A DNA stretch of 64,000 nt from Bacillus aerolatus (GTDB taxonomy: Bacteria > Bacillota > Bacilli > Bacillales > Domibacillaceae): NCBI RefSeq assembly GCF_009183655.1, contig NZ_WEIO01000011.1, positions 1-64,000 on the forward strand, given 5' to 3'. Shown in pieces: positions 49,891-58,146 of the stretch (position 1 is its first letter; the number at the start of each line of letters is the position of its first letter). Below the pieces are notes generated by a model, which worked only from the letters and a program-made list of their open reading frames with translations, did no database searches and had not been told where the DNA came from. A program made the translations under genes and the position numbers.

Positions 49891-50898
49891 ATGAAAAAAT
49901 GGATGATGACCGTTATGATCGGTCTTCTGCTTGTACTTACTGCCTGCGATTCCGGCGGCAGTGAAAGCGGCGGAGAAACGGAAGGCGGCAAAGCAGAAAA
50001 GGAAAATGTAAAGGTAGGAATTACGCAGCTTGTTGAGCATCCGTCTTTGGATGGGGCAAGAGAAGGATTCGTTGCTGCATTGAAAGATGCCGGCTATGAA
50101 GAAGGAAAGAATCTGAAGCTTGATTACCAAAATGCACAGGCAGATGTAAATAACAATATGACAATCGCGCAAAAACTCGTTAATGATGGCAATGATTTAA
50201 TTTTGGCTATATCGACGCCGAGCGCCCAAGCCGCTTTACAATCGACGAAGGAAATCCCGATTTTATTTACAGCGATTACTGACCCAGTCGGTGCCAAGCT
50301 TGTAAAAAGTCTAGACAATCCTGGCGGAAATGTAACAGGAACGTCTGACACGCATCCGGATGCGATAAAAAACACGATCGGTTCGATTAAAGAATTTTTT
50401 CCTGACGCGAAAAAAGTAGGCGTTATTTATAACTCTGGAGAGCCAAATTCAGTAGTGAACGTCGACAAGGCGAAGGAGGCAATGAAAGCAAACGGATTAG
50501 AAGCAGTAGAAGTAACGGTTTCTGCCAGCTCGGAAGTAAAGCAGGCAACAGAAACACTCGTAGGGAGAGCCGATGTACTTTACGTTCCGAAAGATAATAC
50601 GGTCGTTTCCGCTCTTGAGTCGGTCATTTCAGTAGCTAATGCAAAGAAAATTCCAGCGTTCGTGGGAGAAAGCGATTCCGTCAAACGAGGCGGTTTTGCC
50701 TCATACGGCTTTGAATACCATGACCTTGGCTACACAACAGGGAAGATGGCTGTAGACATTCTTGAAGGTAAAAAACCGAACGAAATACCAGTCGGTTTCC
50801 CTGAAAAACTGGAATTAGTCATTAACAAAAAAACAGCTGACTTACTTGGCATAAAGTTAACAGAGGAACAGCAGAAAAAAGCTAAGTTCGTCGAATAA
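49891..50898 (+). CDS. ABC transporter substrate-binding lipoprotein (TrpX-like)
   Basis: About 335 aa. Signal peptide with lipobox LVLTACDSGG, then ITQLVEHPSLDGAREGFVAALKDAGY, LAISTPSAQAALQSTKEIPILFTAITDPVGAKLV and SNGT-type motif GNVTGTSD, typical of the PF04392 binding proteins related to TrpX/YtrX. ATG 49891 follows GAGGAGG. Usually a permease and an ATPase gene follow; here a terminator follows directly, so the protein is an orphan within this window. Confidence 0.88.
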   Translation: MKKWMMTVMIGLLLVLTACDSGGSESGGETEGGKAEKENVKVGITQLVEHPSLDGAREGFVAALKDAGYEEGKNLKLDYQNAQADVNNNMTIAQKLVNDGNDLILAISTPSAQAALQSTKEIPILFTAITDPVGAKLVKSLDNPGGNVTGTSDTHPDAIKNTIGSIKEFFPDAKKVGVIYNSGEPNSVVNVDKAKEAMKANGLEAVEVTVSASSEVKQATETLVGRADVLYVPKDNTVVSALESVISVANAKKIPAFVGESDSVKRGGFASYGFEYHDLGYTTGKMAVDILEGKKPNEIPVGFPEKLELVINKKTADLLGIKLTEEQQKKAKFVE

Positions 50899-50918
50899 AA
50901 AGTCTATTTGAAACATGG

Positions 50919-50955
50919 AAATCCCCTGCGGCAAGAAATCAGCTGCAGGGGATTT
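50919..50955 (+). terminator. Rho-independent terminator
   Basis: AAATCCCCTGC/GCAGGGGATTTT with an inner loop. Confidence 0.85.
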
Positions 50956-51078
50956 TAGCATAGATGCCAATGTTTCTGCCTGGGTGCATGCAAGCTGCAC
51001 AGTAAATATGGGCAAATTCGGGAAATTCATTAAATCTTCATATCTTCTCAAAATTTTTTATCTTCACTGTTCGTATGA

Positions 51079-51108
51079 TTGGCTAACAGGAATAGGATAA
51101 ATTATAAT
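51079..51108 (+). promoter_or_regulatory. Promoter of the merR/corC-type operon
   Basis: TTGGCT and TATAAT with an 18-base spacer; a 10-bp palindrome ATCACGTGAT follows at 51121-51130 and may be an operator. Confidence 0.5.
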
Positions 51109-51156
51109 CATAACCAAACCATCACGTGATAGTTAAGGGGGGATTCCAATGGGACA

Positions 51157-51549
51157 GTGTCGCTAAAAATTGGAGAATTAGCAGCTATGGCGAATGTGAC
51201 GAAGCGGACAGTTGATTATTACACGAATATCGGGCTGTTGACAGCGCAGCGTTCTGCATCAAATTATCGTTATTACGATCAGGAAGCCTTGGAACAGCTC
51301 CGTTTTATTGAAAAATGCAAAGAAGATAATCTTTCTCTTGATGAAATTAAGATGAAATTATCTGAAAGAAAAAGAGATATGATCGATATTCAAGAGTTGA
51401 AGGAAAAAATGCGGGGACTGGAAGAGGATGTTTCCGTTGTTCTGTCTTATCTTGAAGAAAAAGGAATCAATAAACGAGACCTGTTACAGAATAATTTGTC
51501 TCATGAAAGTCTTTCTTTAATCCAAACTTTGTTTCTTTTACTGTTGTGA
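51157..51549 (+). CDS. MerR-family transcriptional regulator
   Basis: 130 aa. LKIGELAAMANVTKRTVDYYTNIGLLTAQRSASNYRYYDQEALEQLRFIEKCKEDNLSLDEIKMKL is the MerR winged helix, then a coiled coil (ELKEKMRGLEEDVSVVLSYLEEKG). No metal-ligand cysteines. Called from GTG 51157, 14 bases after a GGGGGG RBS; an ATG at 51149 is better spaced but out of frame by one base, so a single-base deletion near 51155 is possible. Confidence 0.82.
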   Translation: MSLKIGELAAMANVTKRTVDYYTNIGLLTAQRSASNYRYYDQEALEQLRFIEKCKEDNLSLDEIKMKLSERKRDMIDIQELKEKMRGLEEDVSVVLSYLEEKGINKRDLLQNNLSHESLSLIQTLFLLLL

Positions 51550-51588
51550 TTGATGAGAAGTCAACTTGCATATAATTGAGGAGGTGGA

Positions 51589-51608
51589 CGCCTTACGAAT
51601 GTAAGGCG
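51589..51608 (+). promoter_or_regulatory. Hairpin enclosing the RBS of the CorC/HlyC gene
   Basis: CGCCTTAC/GTAAGGCG, a perfect 8-bp stem with GAAT loop. The 3' arm contains the proximal Shine-Dalgarno AAGGCGG of the TTG start at 51614, while a second, stronger AGGAGGTGG lies just before the 5' arm. Confidence 0.5.
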
Positions 51609-51613
51609 GCATA

Positions 51614-52930
51614 TTGTTAACTGTTAACTTAATTCTTGTCGCTGTTTTAATTGCGCTGACTGGCTTTTTTGTGGCCATTGAATTTGCCATCGTTAAAGTC
51701 AGAAGCACGAGGATTGACCAGCTGATTGAAGAAAATAGAAATGGAGCAAAGTCGGCCAAGCGTGTTATTACACATTTAGATGAATACTTGTCGGCCTGCC
51801 AGCTTGGCATTACGATTACTGCTCTCGGCTTGGGGTGGCTTGGGGAGCCGACGGTCGAAAGAATTCTCCATCCACTGTTTGAAAGCTGGCATGTAAATGA
51901 TTCTTTATCCAGTATTTTATCATTCGGTATCGCGTTTGCCTCTGTTACATTTTTGCACGTTGTCGTTGGAGAATTGGCTCCAAAGACGGTTGCCATTCAA
52001 AAAGCAGAAGCCGTCACTATGCTATTTTCCCGCCCGCTCATTATGTTTTACAAAGTCATGTTTCCTTTCATTTGGGTATTGAACGGTTCGGCCAGGCTGC
52101 TCGTTGGTTTATTTGGACTAAAGCCGGCTTCGGAACATGAGATGGCCCATTCTGAAGAAGAACTCCGAATGATTTTATCGGAAAGCTTTGAAAGCGGAGA
52201 AATTAATCAATCCGAATTAAACTACGTGAACCGTATTTTTGAATTTGATAACCGGGTAGCAAAAGAAATTATGGTTCCCCGCACGGAAATTGTCAGCTTG
52301 TCCGTGGAAGATTCCATGCATGAAATTCTGAATACGATCATAGGAGAAAAGTATACCCGCTATCCAGTTATTAGTGGAGGGGATAAAGACAATGTTGTCG
52401 GCATGGTCAACTTAAAAGAAATTTTGACCGCTGCAGCTTCTGAAGATCCTGTAATGGAAAAAGACTCTGTTGTTCCTTTTGTTAAGCCGGTTATTAGAGT
52501 GATTGAAAGCATTCCGATCCACGATCTCCTGTTAAAAATGCAAAAAGAACGCATCCATATGGCTTTGCTTTTAGATGAGTACGGAGGAACAGCCGGTCTT
52601 GTTACAGTTGAAGACATTTTAGAAGAAATCGTTGGGGAAATAAGGGACGAGTTTGACACAGATGAAGTTGCTGATCTGCAAAAAATCGCAGAAGGTCATT
52701 ATGTTATTAACGGAAAAGTATTAATAGAAGAAGTAAATGACATTCTTGGCACCTCTCTCTCGGAAGAAGAAGTAGATACACTCGGTGGCTGGTTTCATTC
52801 GATGCGCTACGATGTAAAACTCGGCGATGAAGTGGGTGAAGATGGATTCTCTTTTAAAGTGAAAGAGATTGAAGGCCACCATATTTTATTTATTGAAGTG
52901 AAGAAAAAAGAGCCAGAGACTGAAGCTTGA
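51614..52930 (+). CDS. Hemolysin/CorC family protein (CNNM-CBS)
   Basis: 438 aa: N-terminal DUF21 membrane domain (about 1-150, with [21 protein letters not shown] and [16 protein letters not shown]), a CBS pair (about 200-330, [10 protein letters not shown]...[33 protein letters not shown]) and a C-terminal CorC_HlyC domain. Relatives (MpfA/YhdP-type) take part in Mg2+ efflux and tolerance. Start is TTG 51614; a stop codon at 51602 excludes anything longer. It follows a MerR gene in the same direction. Confidence 0.9.
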   Translation: MLTVNLILVAVLIALTGFFVAIEFAIVKVRSTRIDQLIEENRNGAKSAKRVITHLDEYLSACQLGITITALGLGWLGEPTVERILHPLFESWHVNDSLSSILSFGIAFASVTFLHVVVGELAPKTVAIQKAEAVTMLFSRPLIMFYKVMFPFIWVLNGSARLLVGLFGLKPASEHEMAHSEEELRMILSESFESGEINQSELNYVNRIFEFDNRVAKEIMVPRTEIVSLSVEDSMHEILNTIIGEKYTRYPVISGGDKDNVVGMVNLKEILTAAASEDPVMEKDSVVPFVKPVIRVIESIPIHDLLLKMQKERIHMALLLDEYGGTAGLVTVEDILEEIVGEIRDEFDTDEVADLQKIAEGHYVINGKVLIEEVNDILGTSLSEEEVDTLGGWFHSMRYDVKLGDEVGEDGFSFKVKEIEGHHILFIEVKKKEPETEA

Positions 52931-52974
52931 TAGCCGGCGTATTGAATAGGAAGACAAGGAAAGAAGGTACACTT

Positions 52975-53067
52975 ATGAAAATAAAAATGAAAGCAGGCTC
53001 TGTGAATGAAGAACGCGGGTTATTTTGTGTTCTTTTGTCAACAGAGAAAAAGAGTAAAATTGCGTGA
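52975..53067 (+). CDS. Small ORF coupled to the kinase-like gene
   Basis: 30 aa (MKIKMKAGSVNEERGLFCVL, then LSTEKKSKIA) with RBS AAGAAGG. Its TGA overlaps the GTG start of the next gene (GTGA), while that gene has no RBS of its own. It therefore looks like a translational leader or a real micro-protein. No family recognised. Confidence 0.45.
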   Translation: MKIKMKAGSVNEERGLFCVLLSTEKKSKIA

Positions 53068-53753
53068 AGGAATTTCATTGGAAAGACGCTGTTCCACTCA
53101 TTGAATCACTTATAGTAAAGGCAGGAGAGGGAAACGTGCCGGTGGAGGTTGGCTCTGTCCCGACTGAACTGCAATGCATCGGAATCGGAACTGACGCTGC
53201 GGTGTTTGTCCATTCTGCCAGTTCACGCTATGCGTTTAAAGTATATGCCGAGGGTCTGGAAAAAAAGCGGATCAATGAAGAACGGGCGTATCAAAAGCTT
53301 AGCGGCTCTTCTTACTATCCCATTTTCTATGGTTCCGGCGAGCGATTTATTGTTATCAGCTTTGAATCGGGTATTCATTTGTACGATTGCCTGATCACGG
53401 GGACGTATATTTCTCCCGAAGTCATTGAACAAGTGGACAAAGCGGTGGAAGAGGCACGCCTTGCAGGATTGAACCCGAGAGATATTCATTTAAAAAATAT
53501 TATTTTACAGGGAAGAACAATAAAGCTGATCGATGTATCTGAATACGTCAAGCCCGGAAACGACGAGCGTTGGGAGCATTTAAAAGAAGGCTACCGGCTG
53601 TACTATCCACTGATCGCTTCGAAGAAAGTTTCTCCTAAGTTTCTGGACTTTGTCAAAGAGCAATATGAAAAACAAAAACTTGCCGGTTTTTCTGCTAAAA
53701 GATTTGGACGCCTGCTGCTCCCTTTCGTTAAAAAGAAAGAACCTGAAAGTTAA
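53064..53753 (+). CDS. Protein kinase-like (Ser/Thr kinase fold) protein
   Basis: 229 aa. Kinase elements: GIGTDAAVFVH (glycine loop, 40-50), AFKVYAEG with K59, NPRDIHLKNIIL with D140 and N145 (HRD-like loop), and KLIDVSEY with D157 (DFG equivalent). Resembles the small YrzF/YbdM-type kinases of Bacillus. Start GTG 53064 overlaps the end of a 30-aa ORF. Substrate unknown. Confidence 0.8.
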   Translation: MKEFHWKDAVPLIESLIVKAGEGNVPVEVGSVPTELQCIGIGTDAAVFVHSASSRYAFKVYAEGLEKKRINEERAYQKLSGSSYYPIFYGSGERFIVISFESGIHLYDCLITGTYISPEVIEQVDKAVEEARLAGLNPRDIHLKNIILQGRTIKLIDVSEYVKPGNDERWEHLKEGYRLYYPLIASKKVSPKFLDFVKEQYEKQKLAGFSAKRFGRLLLPFVKKKEPES

Positions 53754-53772
53754 ATACGTAACTGATTTTTGA

Positions 53773-53806
53773 AAAAAGCTTCCACGACAAGTGGAGGCTT
53801 TCTTTT
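53773..53806 (+). terminator. Rho-independent terminator
   Basis: AAAGCTTCCAC/GTGGAGGCTTT, loop GACAA, T-rich end. Confidence 0.8.
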
Positions 53807-53895
53807 GCATAGCTTTGAAAGAATAGGCCATCGATTGTTTTTTTCGAAAAGAAAAAGAGTGAAAGCAGTTGTTCAAACAGCGGAATAGGAAATGA

Positions 53896-53936
53896 AATGC
53901 CCCCTTTAAACTCATTGCTCGTTTAAAGGGGGCATT
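53896..53936. terminator. Perfect 16-bp hairpin downstream of the lipoprotein gene
   Basis: AATGCCCCCTTTAAAC/GTTTAAAGGGGGCATT with a nine-base loop; downstream of the minus-strand lipoprotein gene. Confidence 0.75.
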
Positions 53937-53960
53937 CCTTATTGGAAGACGGGGCTTTCT

Positions 53961-54440
53961 TTAAGAACCGGATGATACCTTTTCTTTAAAAGCATCGATT
54001 TTTTTCATTGTGTCAGTAAGTAATGGCTTCATCTTTTCTACATCTGGCTCATCTTTTTTCGTTTCATCAATAAGAGGATACAGGCTTTCCTCGATATTCT
54101 TATAGTCTTCCGGGTGCTGTTCCTCTATTTGTTCTTCAATGGCATCCCACTTCTCTTCAACGTCTTTGCCGGCAGTTTTTAATTGATCAGCGTCTTGAGG
54201 GACAGTTTCTATATTGGATTGTAAATCTTTCAGAGAAGTAGACACTTCATCAAGGCCGCTGGACAAGTCAGCCGGTTTCTCTTCCTCTTGCTTGGCAGCT
54301 TCTTCTTCTCCCTCAGTGGTCACTTGCTCTTCAGGCTGCTCCGTGTTCGGTGGGCTAGCTTCTTCCTCGTTAGCGCCGCAGCCAGCAACTATTAATAACA
54401 TGACAACCATAACTGCAAATAAGTAACTGAATTTTCTCAT
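53961..54440 (-). CDS. Acidic lipoprotein, unknown function
   Basis: 159 aa. Signal peptide with lipobox LLIVAGCGA (C21), then a Glu/Pro/Thr-rich linker (residues 24-56) and a helical domain with heptad-like spacing (SLKDLQSNIETVPQDADQLKTAGKDVEEKWDAIEEQIEEQ). Probably surface-attached. RBS AAAGGAGG. No family recognised; helical lipoproteins of this kind are common in Bacillus. Confidence 0.8.
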   Translation of the reverse strand: MRKFSYLFAVMVVMLLIVAGCGANEEEASPPNTEQPEEQVTTEGEEEAAKQEEEKPADLSSGLDEVSTSLKDLQSNIETVPQDADQLKTAGKDVEEKWDAIEEQIEEQHPEDYKNIEESLYPLIDETKKDEPDVEKMKPLLTDTMKKIDAFKEKVSSGS

Positions 54441-54605
54441 TTCCTACCTCCTTTTTATTGTATCATTCCCGGCTGCTGTTTTCTTTAAACTAGGTGGTAC
54501 GGACCATTATTTCAACCGATTATGCACATGATTCCATATGCTGCGAAGGGCTTAACTATGAAAGAAGAGGTAAGTTATCCCGGAATCAATGGCAGCGCCG
54601 CTTAT

Positions 54606-55406
54606 TTATACCTCAAATTGATAGAATGCCGCGATTTCCTGACGAAACTTTTCAAAGGCCTTCACGTCTTTAAAGTTTGATAGCATTCCCTGAATGACCG
54701 GGATGCGAGGATTTTCTTTTGTTACTTCCGCCATGAGCACGTCCAGTGACACGTCAAGGCCATTTTTGTCTTCCATTTTCTGAAGCTCATGTTTCATTTG
54801 ATTTAAGATTGTTCTTACTGGGTGATTATCCTGCATAAACATCTTCTTTGTTTTATTTAGCAAATCTTTGGCTTTCTTTTCAGAGAGAAGAGGTGCATCC
54901 TCTGAAAATCCCGCTGCCAAACTGTCCATTCTTCTCATGATAAACCCTGCAAGCTCTTTAAAATCAAAGCATTCTTCATCGGCTAGTACGATTTTCGTGT
55001 ATGACTGAAAGATGCCGTCTAGCATTAATGATAAGTCCCAAATAAATGGCTCGGATTTTTCTCCGTAAACGGCACGTAAGCCGTTCCGATAAAATTTCTG
55101 TGATTCTACATGCATGTGAAAAAGCAGATTCTTCACTGACTCGTTTAAAGGAATAGCCTGTTCTCGCGCCTGCATAATAATAAATTCTTTATGCTCACTC
55201 AATGTTTCCATTAGGACTCTCAATTGGCTCGTGAATTTTTCTCGCGGCGGCATCGCTTGATTCTCAAAGTCTGCCAGCCTTGATTGGATGATATCAAAGT
55301 AATACTTCAGCACAAAATACAGGAGGGCATCTTTTGATTTAAAGTATAAATAAAAAGTTCCTTTTGATATACCGCTTTCATCGGCAACTTCCTGTATGGA
55401 AGTGCC
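54606..55406 (-). pseudogene. 5'-truncated TetR regulator (YerO-like)
   Basis: About 265 residues of a TetR protein remain: TSIQEVADESGISKGTFYLYFKSKDALLYF contains helices 2-3, but helix 1 (the usual RxxILxAAxxLFxxxGFxxT part) and the natural start are gone. The reading frame now begins in foreign sequence belonging to the divergent RND gene. In B. subtilis the TetR gene yerO lies beside swrC (yerP), the same partner seen here. Confidence 0.85.
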
Positions 55407-56127
55407 GATAGAAGAAATTACAGAAGTGAAAGAAGGCAGTACTTCCAATACGATTACCCGCCGGAATGGCCGAATTTATGCAGAAGTAAGCGGTGAAATT
55501 ACATCTAAAGACGTAACAAAAGTATCTGCTGATGTTAAAAGTGAAGTAGATAAAATGAAGCTGCCAGCAAACGTGGATGTTTCCATGGGCGGCGTAACGG
55601 AAGACATTAATGAGTCATTTACACAGCTCGGTCTTGCTATGCTTGCGGCGATCGCTATTGTTTATTTGATTCTCGTCATCACGTTTGGCGGGGGGCTGGC
55701 TCCATTTGCGATCTTGTTCTCTCTGCCGTTTACGATTATCGGCGGACTTGTCGGTTTACTGATAGCAGGGGAAACATTGAGTGTATCGGCAATGATTGGC
55801 GCCTTGATGCTGATCGGAATTGTCGTAACAAATGCGATTGTGCTCATTGATCGTGTGATCCATAAAGAAAAAGAAGGGTTATCCACACGGGAAGCTCTAT
55901 TGGAAGCAGGAGGCACACGTCTGCGCCCAATTCTCATGACAGCTATTGCAACCATCGGCGCGCTGGCCCCGCTCGCTGTTGGACTTGAAGGCAGCGGTCT
56001 TATTTCAAAAGGACTTGGCGTCACGGTAATAGGAGGATTAACGAGTTCCACGCTGCTCACACCGCTGATCGTGCCGATCGTTTACGAAACTTTAATGAAA
56101 ATTAAGAATCGGAAAAAGAAAGTATAA
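55402..56127 (+). pseudogene. 3' fragment of a SwrC-like RND efflux pump
   Basis: About 240 codons corresponding to the last quarter of a roughly 1,040-residue RND pump (VPIEEITEVKEGS, then VDVSMGGVTEDINESFTQLGLAMLAAIAIVYLILVITFGGG, GETLSVSAMIGALMLIGIVVTNAIVLIDRVIHKE, GGTRLRPILMTAIATIGALAPLAVG). No RBS or promoter. The upstream border abuts the truncated TetR gene on the other strand, marking a deletion of at least about 2.4 kb. A normal terminator is still present. Confidence 0.88.
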
Positions 56128-56129
56128 CA

Positions 56130-56168
56130 AAAAATGGAAAATCCCGGCAGTCGGGCTTTTCCATTTTT
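56130..56168 (+). terminator. Terminator of the former RND gene
   Basis: AAAAATGGAAAAtcCCG/CGGGcTTTTCCATTTTT hairpin, T-rich end. Confidence 0.85.
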
Positions 56169-56229
56169 ATTTAGAGAGAGTGAAAAAGAAGTGAATATTA
56201 GTTATTTCAATAATCACTAAAATATGAAT

Positions 56230-57426
56230 CTAAAGTGAAAACAGCACTATACCGCCAACAGCTCCCGTCAATACGACAATCCACGGAGGCAGCTTCCAGT
56301 ACGTCAGCATACTAAAAAGGATGGCGGCAAAGACAAAATCAATGGGCTTCAAAACAGAGCTTGTCCAAATTGGGTGATAGAGAGCGGCTATTAAAATGCC
56401 AACTACTGCTGCATTCACGCCCATTAATGCTCCTTGAATGTGCGGATTGCGGCGAATAGCATCCCAAAAAGGCAGCGCGCCTAAAATCAGCAGAAAAGCC
56501 GGCAGAAAAATAGCGAATGTAGCGAGCAAGCCGCCTTGCCAGCCGCTGATGACAGCCCCAATATACGCAGCAAAAGTGAAAAGGGGTCCAGGCACGGCCT
56601 GAGCAGCCCCGTAGCCTGCCAAAAATTGTTCTTCACTTAACCAGCCGCTTGGAACAAATTCCCGTTCGAGCAAAGGCAGGACGACGTGTCCGCCGCCAAA
56701 CACTAATGAACCGGCACGATAAAAGCTGTCCATCATGGCCAGCCAGTTAAATGAAAAGACTTCTCTTAAAAGAGGCAGAGCAACGAGTAATCCGAAAAAC
56801 AGCGTCAGACAGATGGCACCCAACTTCCGTGATATAGGAAAAGACAGAGGTGAATGGTCAGATTTTTTTTGTTCTTTATAAAGAATATATCCGGCGATTC
56901 CCGCTAATAAAATAACGCCAACCTGTGTGAATGCTTCTTGCCAAAGCAGGGTAGCGGCTAGAGCAATAAGGACAATAGCTTTTCTTTGTAAATCAGGCGC
57001 CAATTTCTGGGCCATTCCGACAACTGCATGAGCCACAACAGCCACTGCCACCAGTTTTAAACCGTGAATCCAGCCGGCTTCTTCTATTTGCAATCCTTGC
57101 AAAACGAGCGCAAAAATAATTAATGCGAGTACAGAAGGAAGTGTAAAACCAACAAAAGCAAGAATTCCTCCGAGAACGCCTGCGCGCATGGCACCGATGC
57201 CGATGCCGACCTGGCTGCTTGCTGGACCAGGTAAAAACTGGCACAGCGCGACTAAATCAGCATAATCTTTTTCATTAAGCCATTTTTTTCGGCGCACGTA
57301 TTCTTCGTGAAAATAGCCTAAATGGGCAATCGGCCCACCGAAAGAAGTGAGTCCAAGGCGTGTGGAAACGAGCAGAATTTCCAATAAGCCGTTTAGGCCG
57401 ATTTTTTTCGTTGTTTTATCCATCAT
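56230..57426 (-). CDS. chrA: Chromate transporter ChrA
   Basis: 398 aa built of two homologous CHR domains: STRLGLTSFGGPIAHLGYFHEEYVRRKKWLNEKDYADLVALCQFLPGPASSQVGIGIGAMRAG in the first and SLVFGGGHVVLPLLEREFVPSGWLSEEQFLAGYGAAQAVPGPLFTFAAYIG in the second. About 10-12 helices. Exports chromate by proton motive force. ATGs at 57426 and 57423, RBS GTGGGG. It follows padR by 16 bases, so the pair forms an operon. Confidence 0.92.
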   Translation of the reverse strand: MMDKTTKKIGLNGLLEILLVSTRLGLTSFGGPIAHLGYFHEEYVRRKKWLNEKDYADLVALCQFLPGPASSQVGIGIGAMRAGVLGGILAFVGFTLPSVLALIIFALVLQGLQIEEAGWIHGLKLVAVAVVAHAVVGMAQKLAPDLQRKAIVLIALAATLLWQEAFTQVGVILLAGIAGYILYKEQKKSDHSPLSFPISRKLGAICLTLFFGLLVALPLLREVFSFNWLAMMDSFYRAGSLVFGGGHVVLPLLEREFVPSGWLSEEQFLAGYGAAQAVPGPLFTFAAYIGAVISGWQGGLLATFAIFLPAFLLILGALPFWDAIRRNPHIQGALMGVNAAVVGILIAALYHPIWTSSVLKPIDFVFAAILFSMLTYWKLPPWIVVLTGAVGGIVLFSL

Positions 57427-57442
57427 TTATCCCCACTTTCTA

Positions 57443-57775
57443 TTAGTCCTTAATTTCTTTGAAAAGCTCGTATGCTTTTTTGCGGGCTTCGACGAGTATA
57501 TCTGTTCCTTTTTCAGTCGCTGCGTAATATTTGCGGATTTTCCCTTCCACGAGGCGATCTTCACGAGTTAAGAGTCCGTCGTGTTCCATCGTGTGCAAGA
57601 TGGGATATAGTGTGCCGGGGCTGATTTTATAGCCGTGTTCCCTCAACTCTTCCACCATCCATGCCCCGAAGATCGGATGTTCCCGGGCATGGTGTAAAAC
57701 ATGAATATGTATAAATCCAAGAAACAGTTTGCGCAAAACTTTTTCTTCCAATGTTGTCACCTCTGTATATTTCAT
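57443..57775 (-). CDS. PadR-family transcriptional regulator
   Basis: 110 aa. Winged helix with the PadR motif MVEELREHGYKISPGTLYPILHTMEHDGLLTREDRLVEGKIRKYYAATEKGTDIL. Commonly paired with chrA in Bacillaceae, presumably as a repressor relieved by chromate or another signal. RBS AGGTGAC; upstream lies a palindrome that may be its operator. Confidence 0.9.
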   Translation of the reverse strand: MKYTEVTTLEEKVLRKLFLGFIHIHVLHHAREHPIFGAWMVEELREHGYKISPGTLYPILHTMEHDGLLTREDRLVEGKIRKYYAATEKGTDILVEARKKAYELFKEIKD

Positions 57776-57787
57776 TGATTTCGAAAC

Positions 57788-57797
57788 CCGATATCGG
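57788..57797. promoter_or_regulatory. Palindrome upstream of padR-chrA
   Basis: CCGATATCGG, a perfect 10-bp palindrome 13 bases before the padR start codon, where a repressor would block transcription. Assignment to PadR is inference. Confidence 0.35.
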
Positions 57798-58146
57798 AAT
57801 CTGTAATCGATTGTAGCATGTTTCTTAAATGCGAATCAATTCCTCACCGAAACCTTTACAAAACCTTTACAATTATCATCACTAAAAATCCTTTTTTCGA
57901 GCATTCACGAGAACAAATTGACCATTCTTTATTCAGTTTGTTCAACTAAATTACTAAGAGGGGTTGTTCTAAAAGCAAAGAACCAGCACCTCCGCCAACA
58001 CTTTAGAGGAGGAGTTTGGTGTTTACGGAGTGGTCTCTTTTCAGCTTGCGGACTAAAGGTTCAGTTCGCAAGCGTTTTTGTTTTAAAGAATGAACAAAAC
58101 CCCGGTAGTTTTAGTAACGGTTAGGCGATTAACGCATAAGATAATT
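57798..58146. other. Intergenic region with structured sequence
   Basis: No convincing gene. Contains a tandem AAACCTTTAC(A) repeat near 57850, paired blocks GTTCTAAAAGC/GCAAAGAAC-like near 57965, and a terminator at 58053-58085 on the plus strand without an upstream plus-strand gene. It could encode a small RNA ending at that terminator. Confidence 0.3.
58053..58085 (+). terminator. Terminator hairpin without an obvious gene
   Basis: GCTTGCGGA/TTCGCAAGC stem followed by GTTTTTGTTTT. Confidence 0.7.

Noticed and set aside
55396-56127. Intact small RND-type membrane protein
   Set aside because: It corresponds only to the C-terminal quarter of a large RND pump and begins inside the domain without promoter or RBS.
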